Assembly: GCF_000189635.1 (NCBI RefSeq)
Contig: NW_002476270.1
Coordinates: 248,001-312,000 of the forward strand
Source: Tetrahymena thermophila SB210
Lineage: Eukaryota; Ciliophora; Oligohymenophorea; Hymenostomatida; Tetrahymenidae
Length of the DNA: 64,000 nt
Direction: 5' to 3'
How positions within the stretch are numbered: position 1 is the first letter of the stretch; every line of letters begins with the position of its first letter. Below are positions 49,886-61,700 of the stretch, piece after piece. A program made the position numbers and the translations under genes. Below the pieces are notes generated by a model that was given only the letters and a program-made list of their open reading frames with translations, searched no databases and was not told where the DNA came from.

Positions 49886-52830
49886 TAAAATATATTAAAT
49901 AAATAAAATATTAAGTATATTGAATATATTTCAGTTTTATGTTGTATGAAATATTAAAATTATTTTTTTTTAAAAAAATAACTTCATTTTGATTAACAAT
50001 TTAATTAATTTCTTTGGTATTAAAAAATTAGAAATCCTAAATTATTAATTTAGTATTTTTGCCAATATATTACATTTATCTGTATTTCGGTTATATATTT
50101 ATTTTTTATAGACAATTTAATCTAGATATAGATAGATAAATAAATCAATAGCTAGCTATCTTGGTCTTTTTTTTATCAATTTTTTAATGAAAAAAATAAA
50201 AGAGCTTTGAAATTCTTTTTTCTTTTTAATAGCAAAATAAAGTGGTACTATATTTTAGGGACATTAATAAAAGTAGATAAAAACGCTCAGCTTACAAATG
50301 CATCTGGTTAATTTAGATTTATTTTCTTATCATAAAAAAAAAATATTGTAAAAATTAGAGGAAAATATCCAAAAAATTTTATTTGCAATAAAAATATAAA
50401 TTCAAGCATATAAAAATAAAATAAGGAATGTTAAGTTATTGTATAATTGAATATTTATGAATAAATAATGTTTTTCCTTTAAATGACTATATAGATAGAT
50501 ATAATTATAATCTATTATTTTGTAACTACCGACTATTATAAAAATACGTTAGAATGTAAGTTTGTAATTGAAAATTATAATAATAGTATCAATTAAACAA
50601 TAAAAAGGTGTCTCTATTAAGATTATATACCAATTTATAATCTTAAAATAAATGTATCTAACAGAAAAATATCTTCCATAATTAAAAATTATTCATAGTT
50701 TTTCTTAAAAATCAAGTCAGTATATATTAGCTTATTATAAATTATTTCCTTCATTTCATTTATTTTTAAATTTATCAAAACCTTTTAAAGTGCTTGAATA
50801 ATTGTCTTCCAGTATAATCAGTTCTGCCTTATGTTAATAATTTTATTCCATTCAGTAATTAATTATAAAATTCTATAAATACGCAATTCTAATAAAATAT
50901 AGTGTTGATTAATTTATTTCACAAAGATCAATAGGAAAATTTAATTTAAGGCAATTAAAAACACAATAAAAAGAACTTAGTACTACTATTTTTATCTAGC
51001 AATTTAATTATTTGGTAAGTGTAATGAATAAAATTTTATTTTAGTGCTAGAAAGAAGTTTTCTTATTTCATTTAGAATTCATTTTTATTTGGAATCACTT
51101 TTGCAAATTTCTTTTCCTATTAGCAAGGAAAGGAAATTGAGGTTTTACAGAATGCTTTTTTTGAAAGGAAAATTTGTAAGTATATAACATATATTTGTAC
51201 TTAGATTGTTTCAGAATATCTTTCAAACAAATTTATTTAATTTGAAGTGGTTTTAAGCAAGATACTTTAAAAATTAAAGTCTAACATAGTTACAGATAGG
51301 CTTAAGTATCTACATATACGTTTTATAAAATAAATTTATAAAATTGGAACCTATAAAATAAAACAATCAATTCTAGTGTTTTAAAATAGAAATATAAAGC
51401 TAAAATTTATTTAATAGTCAATTATAAAGAAAGATATATTGCTTATAATTAAAACTTGAGCGTGTAAGATAATTTTAAAAATCCTTTCATAATTAAATAC
51501 AAATTAGCAAATATTTCAGATTGATGGGGAAAAAATAGATCAGTGATTAATTTAGTTTAGACATAAGCCCTTTAAAAAAATTAATATGAGCCACTAAATA
51601 CTTTATTTTGATAACTCTTTTAAACCTTATTTATTTTGTATTGTAAATTGAAAATTATCTAATAATTATGAGCTTATAGATAATAAGCATACATCTGTTT
51701 GAATAAAAAGAATGTGTGTGTACGTGTTTTGAAATTTTATAAATTGAGATTTCTTAAGAATTATAAAATGTTAATTAAAAATAAAAATTAAAAGCTATTA
51801 TTATAAAACTAATTTTAGCAATTGGTTAATTTATATATTAAATATTCTAATTTAAAGCTTCCTATTGTGATTATGATGAAAATATATGATTAAATTTTGT
51901 TTGTTATTTTCTAACATTTCATAAGATTTCTAAATAAAAATATGGAGTATTTCATTTAAATATTTTAAAAAGCAGCATTTTTTGTTTATAATTTAAGAAA
52001 ATTCCTCATAATTAAAGATTTTCCTTCATTAATATAATCAATAAGTACTTCGAATAAAAATAGCAATTTTAAATATTTCTAGTATTTAAATTTTTTTTTT
52101 TAAATAGATTTGGAGGCTTTATTGAGATAAAATAAACCAGACTTATAATTATTCAGACTGATTATAGCAAAAATATTATTCTTAGAAAATAAATTAGAAA
52201 ATTAATTCATTATTTAAATGCATATTTCTAATATAAATATAAAGATTAAACGGCGCTCAGAAGAGATTAGCCATTATTGATTTAAATATAAGCAAAAATA
52301 ATAGATAGCTACTCAAAGAAATTAAAGAAATTTCAGAAACAAATCGCTTATTGAATTTAAATAAGCTCTAAAAATAAATAAACAAATCAAAAAAGAAAGT
52401 AGCTTTTAGTTTATATTATGGAACTACATACAATTAATATGAGATAAAGTGCCTTCACTAAATAAAAATAAGTACGAGGTATTTTATCATGAATAAATCT
52501 TTATTCAAGATAATCAAAAGTATCAAAAAAAAAAAAGGAATCAGCTCAAACTCTAAAAAATCAATGACTGGATTGAACAAAAAAAAGAAAGAGAAGAAAA
52601 AGAAAGTGGAACGAAAATCAATGGGAATTAATTGGGAAATTAGTGTTAAAAAAAACGATGATTATCATATACTTATATAAAGATATAGAGTACGTAAATA
52701 AAAAAAATTAATAAAGTATTTCTAAATAAAGAAAAGCAAAAGAAAGAAGTGAGAGATTACAAAGAAAAAACTAATACATTTCTTTAAAGACTAAGCATTA
52801 ATTAGCAACCATTGTAAAGGGTAAAAAGCA
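49886..52830. other. Large AT-rich spacer
   Basis: 2.9 kb, the longest gap in the window. I tested for coding reads on both strands by looking for long TGA-free frames with balanced codons and found none convincing, apart from the Lys-rich frame at 52489. Contents include GATA-type short repeats near 50117-50152 and 50485-50500 and many poly-A/T runs. Slightly more G/C occurs at 51060-51180 and 52250-52280 (CGGCGCTCAGAAGAG), without a recognisable RNA. Confidence 0.5.
52489..52752 (+). other. Short Lys-rich frame, possibly an upstream ORF
   Basis: ATG 52489 to TGA 52750, 87 codons in the ciliate code, ending 78 bases before the start of the next gene. It is mostly Lys, Ser and Ile (IKSIKKKKGISSNSKKSM, KKKKEKKKKVERKSMGI) with one more balanced patch, INWEISVKKNDDYHILI. 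It may be a small basic protein, a translated leader of the downstream gene, or chance in A-rich DNA. I lean to chance or a leader. Confidence 0.2.
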
Positions 52831-55800
52831 ATGCTCTCTCACAATAGCTCGCAAAATCGTATGAATTCAAATTACTACTAATCTGAAGGCGCAAACGAAA
52901 ATAACCTCTTTAATGGAGCTTCATAAGACTAGTCTTTTCTCTCAAATAATAACAATAATATTATGAGCTGTAATACTAATAATTGTAAACCAGTGAGTAA
53001 AATTCTTGCTCCTTCTCATGGAAAACACAGCTCTTTATATGAAAAAAATCCTGGAAATTTAGTTTAAAATTAAGGGATAATGCGCCTTCCATCAATAGGA
53101 TAGCTTTCAAGTACAAAAGCCCTTGCTATTAATCCTTTATCTCCAAATGAATTCGGTAGCTTATTCGATGCTGAAAATAAATTTATCAATTCATGTTCTT
53201 CTGCATAACAGTATTCAAATTTTTAATATTAATTAACTTTGATTTTAATTCTTAAAGATTAATAAATTTAGAGATAGAAAAAGGAGGTTTTAATTATAAC
53301 TATAATTTTTTATAAGCAATTACTTCTTTAACTACGATGATTGTTTGCTTGCTTTCAAAATAACACTCTCCAAAATTTTAAAGGGGGCCTTCTATAATTA
53401 AAAGTGCCATTTTTAAATATACCTTTTAATTTTATTTTAGCAAATAAAACCAAAGGATTGAAAAATTCAACATATATTCGCACTGTTACCTTATATTTTT
53501 ATTGGCATAACAAAAATTAAGCTCTTTTTTTTTTTCTCTCAAATTTTAAGTCAAAAAACAGTTTTAGATTGTTTAAAAAATCTTCAATATTTACAGATTT
53601 TTAAACTTGTTTCCCAAATTTAAACAAAAAGTCTTATCTTAGTATCTTATTAATCAACAATAAGAATAAAAATAAAATCCTTAAATTTGTTGTTAATAAT
53701 TCTTTTTTCTTTTCTTTTTTAAATTTAAAAATATCAAAGTCATGAAATAAATAAATCAATCAATCAATAAATTACTTCTTTTCTTATTTTATCAAATTTA
53801 AAATTTTCAATCAATCTTTCTTACACTGTTTGCTTTTTACTTTAATTGATTTATAAATCTCTGAATTATCTTAATTAACTTCCTCCTATTTTCAAATGCG
53901 TAATTTAAAAATAGAATTAAATTTTATTATTTTCTTAAGAATTTACTATTTAAAAATATTCAATGGCTGATCTTAATTCTTTTTGATTATAAATAGGAAG
54001 AAGAGGATGATAAGAGTGTAGTCAAAAAATAAATTTCCTTCAGATTTCTTTAACGAAAATTAAGATTAGTTTTAGTAGAATAATGGAAATGAAGAGATTT
54101 CCTTGTAAAGTAATTGTAAATTCTTCTAGTCACCAGATAATAATTTTAACTCGCCTTCATAGCAAAGAATGTCTAACCCATAAATCTAAGTGAATTAGCT
54201 AAAATTATCATAGCATTCTATTTAGAATTCAGAAAATTCCTAAAGCGTAAAATAATTTGATGTCAGTGTCAATTCTTATTCTATCTTGTCTCCTAGATCA
54301 AATGTAGATGATGCAAAAAAAAATAGCGTTTAACTATAGAGTCCATAAAATACTTAATATTTTTAACGTCCATTTATCAGTGCTATGGGAAGTCGCTCTA
54401 TAAAATCATAAAACAATTAAGTACAATAATAAAACACTCCCCTTAGTCAATTAAAGAAAGAATTTTAATTCAATAAAAATAATTTTATCGAGCAATAATA
54501 TGATATGCAACTTTCAAACTAGCAAAACTCTAACAATATAAATTAAACTTCCAAAGGAAGCTCTGCTAAGTAAAATGTAGCTTTGAATAACTAATCTGCT
54601 TCTGGTAGTATTAAAAGACTTATATCTGCTTAACTTCCAAGCCCAATGGTATCTCCCAGTAACACTTTTAGAATGCTCTCTCCTACTGAAAAGCACAATC
54701 GCTTACTTAGTCCTTCTTCTTTATAATAAACATAAAAAATATAAAGCAGACTAATTTTAAAAGCAAATTCTTAATAGGAAAATTCTGAATAAAAGTAAAA
54801 TGACTCTATATAAGAAATTAACATAAATGAAATCAGATCTTGCACGAATGACTTATCTATCCCTAATAGCCCAAAAAACGTCCTTATTAGATAAAATAGT
54901 GAAAAAGTATAAAAGTGCTTAGAAAAAACTAAAAGTGCTAATAGTTCAAACAAAAAGTCTGAAATAAACACTCCAAAATCACAACAAAGTTAAAAAAGTT
55001 TGCTCCATCACCCCATGTCCTAATAGGCTTAAAGACCTAAAATTCCAACTAGCAGCCAGAAAAGAACACCAAATTATGATGTAAAAAGTTCTGCTAATAT
55101 TCACGAGGCAATTAATAAGGGACCTTTGAGCACAAAAAACAATGAAGCTGACAAAAAAAATAAATTATTTTAAGGTTCTTTTAAAGAAAGAAAAGATACT
55201 GAAAGCAGCGAGAACTCAGAGAGTTAAGCAACAAAATTTATAAGCAGAAAACCTGTTGCTGTAAATAAAGCCAAAGGTGGAAGTAACATAGATTTTAGCA
55301 ACTTTAAGGTACCTATTTCTACTATAAACAAAAAAATAAAAGAAATTTCTGTACTACCTAACAATTAAGAGAGATAAGCTGGTAAATCTTAAACTACTAT
55401 AGTCTCATCTTCATCTAAAAACCATAAAGAAGATTAAAACTAAAACAAGCAAGTTCAAAATAGTGAAGTTTAAAAAAAGAAAAAATCTAAAGCTTTATCA
55501 ACAACAAAGCTTTAGTCATTCATTCCTTTAAACTAGCAAGAATCTAGTAGTATAGCAGAAGTTCAAATTGAAGAATAAATAGATGATCATTAGAGTCTTA
55601 ACGCAGAAGAAGAGCACGCTAAAGAAGAATAAACATTTTTTGAAGGTGAAAACTCAGACACAACTAAAAATAGCATATAATAAAATAATACAAATTCATT
55701 GAATAGTCCAAGCCTTTAATACGAAAATCTCTATCTATTTTCGGATAAACAAATACAATCAAGTCAAAATAGTATGGTAGCCTTACCTCCTCCTCAATTA

Positions 55801-56406
55801 AAATAATTTTATTCAGATTGTTGTGATACTTCGAATTTTAACTGTTAAAATACTTTCTCCTTCCCCAATTAAATTAGTGTAAACAATTAAGATACTATCA
55901 ATTTCTAAACTAAGATTGATGGCTATTAATAACACATTAATAATCAAAATTTAAATTAAAATTTTAATAATCAATATAACTAATTTAACGAATTCATTGA
56001 AGAACATCCTATGCAATAAGAAGAGATCAATTCAACAAATAACTATAATAGAACAGCCAATTTCACTGATTATCACAGTGCTTCCTAAAATGAAAATAGC
56101 TAAAATTAACAGAAACTAAAATCTTCATAAAAAGCTTTACCAAAAATTGCACTAAATTTCAAAGAAAGTGAAAAATATAAACCCTTTTTAATCAGAAAAG
56201 TTAGTAGCTAATGTAGTATGAGAGTCAGAGGAAATCTCTCCAGTAATAGTACATGCAGTAATTAAAGTAATAATATGGGTTTTGATTTTATGAAGAACGG
56301 ATCAGGGGGATCAACAACAAATGGAAAAAGCATGATTTCTTCTCCAACACTCCTTGCTTCTAACGAACATATTAATTCTCATGAATTTAGCTTTAGCAAC
56401 TAGTGA
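52831..56406 (+). CDS. Ser/Asn/Gln-rich low-complexity protein, 929 aa
   Basis: Two exons, 52831-53210 and 53997-56406, joined across a 786-base intron (GTATTC...TAAATAG) that restores frame (SSAQ then QKKRMIRVQS); total 2,790 bases, TGA at 56404. Start context AAAAAGCAATG. Composition is Ser, Asn, Gln, Lys and Pro, with repeated SP motifs (SILSPRSN, LPSPMVSPSN, RMLSPTEKHNRLLSPSS) that look like proline-directed kinase sites, an acidic stretch (NAEEEHAKEEQTFFEGE), an Asn/Gln-rich segment near 55900-55990, and a somewhat conserved-looking C-terminal part (PKIALNFKESEKYKPFLIRK; SMRVRGNLSS). No domain, signal peptide or membrane helix. Function unknown; probably disordered and phosphoregulated. 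The first exon alone would stop soon after 53330, which supports the intron. Confidence 0.75.
53211..53996 (+). other. Unusually long intron (786 bases)
   Basis: Bounded by CA|GTATTC and TAAATAG|GAAG; about 10 times the usual intron length here. Very AT-rich, with an ATAAATAAATCAATCAATCAATAAA tract near 53746-53772 and no clear coding exon inside. An internal alternative exon cannot be excluded. Confidence 0.55.
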
Positions 56407-57170
56407 AAAATAAATATTATTATAAAAATGACTAGATTAAAAAATACATAAATACATCTATTATATTAATATAAAGATGAGTAAATTTAAGATATTTTAA
56501 ATACTATACATTAATAATAATAATAAATAATATAAACAAACGAACAAATATAAAAGCCTTCAAAATATAATAATAATAAATAATTTAATTTGATATTATA
56601 GAAAACAGATTTATCTGGAAATAATTGAGCTTATTTATAAACAATTAAATATAATTAAAACTATTACTAAAATGAAATATTTATTTTCTAAAATAATTAT
56701 AAAAATAATAATAACAGGGTCGTCAAAATTATTAACAAATTCTAATGATAATATACTAAAAAAATAAGTATATGCATCTATCCTATTCATCTAATTCACT
56801 TATAAAATAATATATAACTCATTCTAAATTAATTGCATTTTGCTATTCCTTAGTCTATTTATTTTATGTTTAATTCTACATTAAATTATTCTTTAAATTA
56901 TTTAAAGTTTATAGTTAAAATTTTACCTAGAAATATAAAATTTTTATTTAAAAAGTAGTATCTATCATTTTTCTACTCTAACATTCATTTTTATAGTCTG
57001 ATTGTTTCTATTTTTTATTTTAAAATTAAAAAAGATATCAGATACATTCAGAAAAATTCTAATACTTAAAGTGCATTCTATGCATCAATTTTACAAATTG
57101 TATTTATTATTTAACTAATAGATTTAAAGCACTTACAAACCTATCAAAAAGAGAAAAAAAATTATTAAAA
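56407..57170. other. Intergenic spacer
   Basis: About 760 bases between tandem plus-strand genes; AT-rich, with many AATAATA repeats at 56507-56580. No gene or RNA recognised. Confidence 0.5.
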
Positions 57171-58543
57171 ATGTCATTTAATTACTAAAACGATGCCTTT
57201 CATAGTAAAATATATGAAAACTATAAATCAAAACTAGTTGAATAAAAAGCTTAGAATGTATCTTAGTAGTAGGCTTAAAATTTACAAAAGTAGCTTATTG
57301 ATCATTTATCACATTTTTAATATTTAATTTACTTTAGTTGACACAATCTTAAAATATTTAAATGACAGGCGTTCAAAATAATTAGAAGATTTGAAAAAGG
57401 TTTATTCTGTGCAAAAGGTGGAATTATTTTTCGATGCAGGCGAGATAGACAGAAACGAATACCACATAACTTTTTAATCTAAAAAAAATGGCAAATCATA
57501 CAATATTAGATTGTAATACTTATTATTTATTATAAATCTATAAAAGATAAAAATCTCAAATTGAAAAAGCGTTGACTAACTACAAATCATATGTATGTAT
57601 TTTATAAATATAAAAGATAGTTAAGTTATGACTTTCCTCAAAGAAGACCCAAATTTTATTTGGACAATAAATTCTTAGAAGACTATATTGATCCTTAAAC
57701 CTTAGAAATTAAATATTATGATTACTATCCTTGGAATACAGAAGAATCAACCCTCGTAGAGCTTGTTAAGAATATTAATGAAATGATGAATATAAGACCT
57801 GTTAACTTCGGGTAAATATTTTATAAGTTATTATCACATTATTTAATAGAATAAAATTATTGCAATTTCATAAAGAGATGACTATCAAATTATAGCTGAA
57901 TAAATAGCTTTCTAGTTGAAAGAAACTTAAAAATGTAAGGAACTTAATTAGATCACTATGCAAAACCTATTCCCAAAGATAGATGAAAATAAAAGAGAAT
58001 CTGAATACATAAAACTCTCTAAAAATCCAGAAATTATAAATTAACAAATTCAATCGAGTTAAGAATATTGCAAGCTTCTTTAAAATTGTAAAGAGAAGTC
58101 TGATATGGTTTCAACTTTAGCAAGTAAAATTTATTTATATTCAACTTTAAATTAACAAAAACCAACAAAAAAAGCAAGCATAGAGAAAGAATATAGAAAT
58201 TTAGAAGAATTCAAAAAGTAGGTCAATTTAAAATAAGAATAATTTAGTTAGAAACTTTAAGAGTACCTTTATTTACATGGAGAAATTCAAAAATTTCAAG
58301 AAGTAAAAATGATTTAATTTGACGTTGTTTTATCATATTTTTAAAATATAAAAGAGATTTGAAATTTAAGCAGCTATTGCCATTTTAGACTGCGAAATTT
58401 ATAACTTAGAAGATGAAATCAATAAATTAATGTAGGACAGGTTCTAAAATAATTTAAATGAAATTGCAAAAAAATTTAAGTTATTAAAAGAAGAATAAAT
58501 ATATTTGCAATTATTAAAGTAGCAATATATGAAAAGCAATTGA
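57171..58543 (+). CDS. UEV-like plus coiled-coil protein, 336 aa; possible Vps23/TSG101
   Basis: Five exons fit in phase: 57171-57204, 57338-57512, 57626-57811, 57876-58302 and 58355-58543 (1,011 bases). Residues about 45-130 resemble an inactive E2 (UEV) fold: ELFFDAGEIDRNEYHITF, then SYNIRFYDFPQRRPKFYL, a loop, YYPWNTEESTLVELVKNINE. This matches TSG101 in layout (YNIPICLWLLDTYPYNPP, then a W-containing strand and a final helix), and no catalytic Cys is visible. It is followed by Gln/Lys-rich coiled coil (FKKQVNLKQEQFSQKLQEYL) and a helical C-terminus (AIAILDCEIYNLEDEINKLM) that might stand for the steadiness box. TSG101/Vps23 is the ubiquitin-binding subunit of ESCRT-I in endosomal sorting, and total length is close to the family's. 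The match is by eye and weak at the C-terminus; an unrelated RWD/UEV protein is possible. Confidence 0.5.
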
Positions 58544-58568
58544 TTGATTGATTGATTGATTGATTGAT
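58540..58568. repeat. (TGAT)n microsatellite containing the stop codon
   Basis: Seven TGAT units beginning exactly at the stop codon of the UEV-like gene. A TGAT repeat puts TGA in all three frames. Confidence 0.9.
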
Positions 58569-58753
58569 AAATCAATTTCTTAAAAGAAATTTAAACATTT
58601 TTGTAAAAGTAACAAATATTTTTACCAATATGGAAATTAATAATTATACATATTGTCTTAAGTTAATTATATTTACAGTTTTGAGATATAAATTATTAAT
58701 TAATTTGAGTGATATTAATATATTTTGCTGTTTGTATATTTCTTGTTGCTAGT

Positions 58754-61700
58754 TCATTCACTAATTTTATTTTATTACTATATAAAGTCTATTGTTCTAA
58801 TTTAAATAAAATAAAAGTTAATTCGTTTTTATTAAATATTAATAATTAATATTTACTGTTATCCATTAGGAATCCAATTTGTGTTTCGCTTTTACCACTT
58901 TTCAAAAATGTATGCTTCAGTGCTTGTATATTCTTCTTTATTTTTTGTAAGTAGTATAGATATATACTTTAGGTAATCCCATTAATTATGAACATTCTAG
59001 TTTAAAAAAATCTAATTTAAAAATATAATCAGTATTTAAAATATTTACATTTATATGATAATCAAAACCCTTAGGGCATATTTGTGTAATTTGTTTTCTG
59101 TCTAATGTGCAAATTAAGCATATATTTTAAGTATCATTCGTGAAATTTTCATTTTATATTCTTAGTTAGGTAAATGCATCAATAAAGTAAGCTATATATT
59201 GTTAAAATTTTTTATTTATTCAATTTATAAATTAATTAATTACCTGTAAATGTCCAAGTCCATATGAGCGAAACAACACAAAAAATATAGAAAAAGAGGT
59301 AAATATCTTCGTATGTTAAAACATAATTATTATTATACTCTATATTTATTTATTAAAACATTAAAATTAACGAAACTGTTTTTTAAAATTTACTTTCATA
59401 GATTGGCTCATAAATAGGGGAAGAAGATACCAGGCTTCTAAGGGTAGAGTCTAAAAATATGGAAAAACATGATAAAAAATTTTCACACATATTATTGTAT
59501 GCATCATTTAGTGGAGTAACTAAAAAGGAGATCAGAGAAAAAGTATATATCAAAATAAAATAGAGAATAAGTGTTGAAATAATTTTGACTTTCATATTCC
59601 AAACAACCTTGAAAATATTTAATGCATCTGGAAATTAGAAAAAGATATCTAGCAGAAGGATGCAGGCAAAGAAATCGTTAAAAAACAAAGTTAAAAACAA
59701 AACTGGAGTATAAAGCACTACATAAGTGATAGTGTTACTCGAGAACCAGTTTTGTATGTAAATCAAAATTATTTCTGATTTAGACAACTTTAAATTTATG
59801 TTCTGATTTGAGTTTGAAGTTTTTGATTAAAGCTACTGCTATATAATTTATTTTAAATTCTATCCTTTAGATGATTAGAAATGTAAGCTATGCTACTATT
59901 TCTTTTAAATTATTTTATTTTTAATATCGTTATTAACTTTCCATGAATAGAAACTATGTATTTAAAGAATTTGAAAAATTAGCATAAATAAATCGAATCC
60001 AAAAAGAATCAAGATGGTTATTTTCATGAAATTGTCTATGCTTCCTTATCTTATTTTGCTGAAAAAAGCAGACCCTTCAACATCTTAGTATTTAAGAAGG
60101 AGATAGATATTTATTGAAATGCCTAGCAAGAAATTAATTGATCTAAATATTTCAAAATAATTGAAAATAAAAGTAAGAAGTTTGAAGATTTTGCTTTTAA
60201 GAGCCTTATCTTTGAGTGATTAAAGCACATTTAATCTCTGATTGTATTCTTCAGCTTAGTCAAGGAATGATTTAATTTTTGTTTCATATGAAAATCTGTC
60301 AATTTTCTAGTTTACTTCTGACTCAATGATTGAGTTACTAGAATTACAGTGAGGAGTATAAGGATAATATATGACTTAAAGCTCATTTATTTCTTCATTG
60401 AATATTATAATTTTACCAGTGTTTTTTTCAAAAAATGAATAAGCTTCGGCAAAAATTGATATTTCTTTTTCGTGTTAAAGTTCTTTTTCTGTTTTCATTA
60501 GTGTTTTGATACTCTAATCACCCTTTTTGTTAATTAAAATAAGTCTCATTTGCCAGATAAAGTTTTCGATGTATAATTAAAAAAAATTTATTTACTATTA
60601 ACTAATTGGCTTAATTGATCAATGCTTATTGCAAGTTCCTAATGGATTCTTCATGATTTTGTAGAAGAGAAAATATTTTGAATCCATATTTTAGGAATTA
60701 ATGAGAATGAGTAGAATAAACACCTTAATACAAAGTTTTAAATTACTAGAATTAATCTATGAAGCACTGAAAAAGATTTTTATAAGTTAATCTTCTCACA
60801 ATCTATTTCTTTCTCTATTAATTCATATCACTTTCTACTAAGTGTTCAAACATCTGTAACATGTAATTTTTAATCAAATTTAAATTTTATTCTGTGAATG
60901 CATTTTATGTTAGTTCATTCCTTTTATCAAAACCAATAAATCCCAAAAAATACTCTAAATATTTATCTTATTTCCTTTTACCTATAATTTATTCCTATGT
61001 AAGATTTTTCTCAGAATCCCAAAGCTAAGCCATATTTTCTAAAAATGAAGATTGCATAAGTTAGTCCTTGTTTTCAACTAATCTACCTTAAATCATCGAT
61101 TAAAGAACTTTAATTGACAATATTATTTAGTCATTAAAGTATTTAGAGTAGCTAATTTGCTCTAAATCGAAGAAAAATTAAATTCTAAAAATAAATAACA
61201 AAAAAAATTACTTGAAGTCGAAGTGTTAAGGATTGTTGACTTAATTAATTGGTCTAATAGCTTAATATACAAAACCATCAGATCCTAGCTGTTATTGGAA
61301 TTCATTTACTTTCTCCAAAAAATCTAATTTTTTTTAATCTTTAGTGAATAAATTAATTCATTAAAAAATTACTTAGAAAGGAGAAAATTAGTCAATATTC
61401 AAAAGTTAAATAAGTTTGCAAATATGTTCAAAAAGAGAAGTTTAATCTATTCTAAATGAATAATTTGAGTAGTTATTAACCAGATGAAAAATCATTTTCT
61501 TTTTGTTAAGCATGCACTTTGTAGCTACCATTTACTAATAAACAACTTAATAGATAAAATTAATGAAATTTTCAATTTCTGAAATAGAGCTTAAAATTTC
61601 ATAAATGTCATTTCTTACTTCTTTATTTTTGTCCTCTAATAATTTACAGATTAACCTAATTAGAGATTATATTATTTCTTAGTTTCTAAGAGTTGTTTAT

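Noticed and set aside
51870-51910. Possible C/D-box small nucleolar RNA (TGATGA-like)
   Set aside because: No paired D box or terminal stem at a suitable distance; too AT-rich to be meaningful.
3766-56406. Paralogy between the two Ser/Asn/Gln-rich proteins
   Set aside because: Similar composition only; no shared block of ordered residues found by eye.
58564-58752. Short plus-strand frame after the UEV-like gene
   Set aside because: Lies in the 210-base convergent spacer, of biased composition, and starts inside the TGAT repeat.
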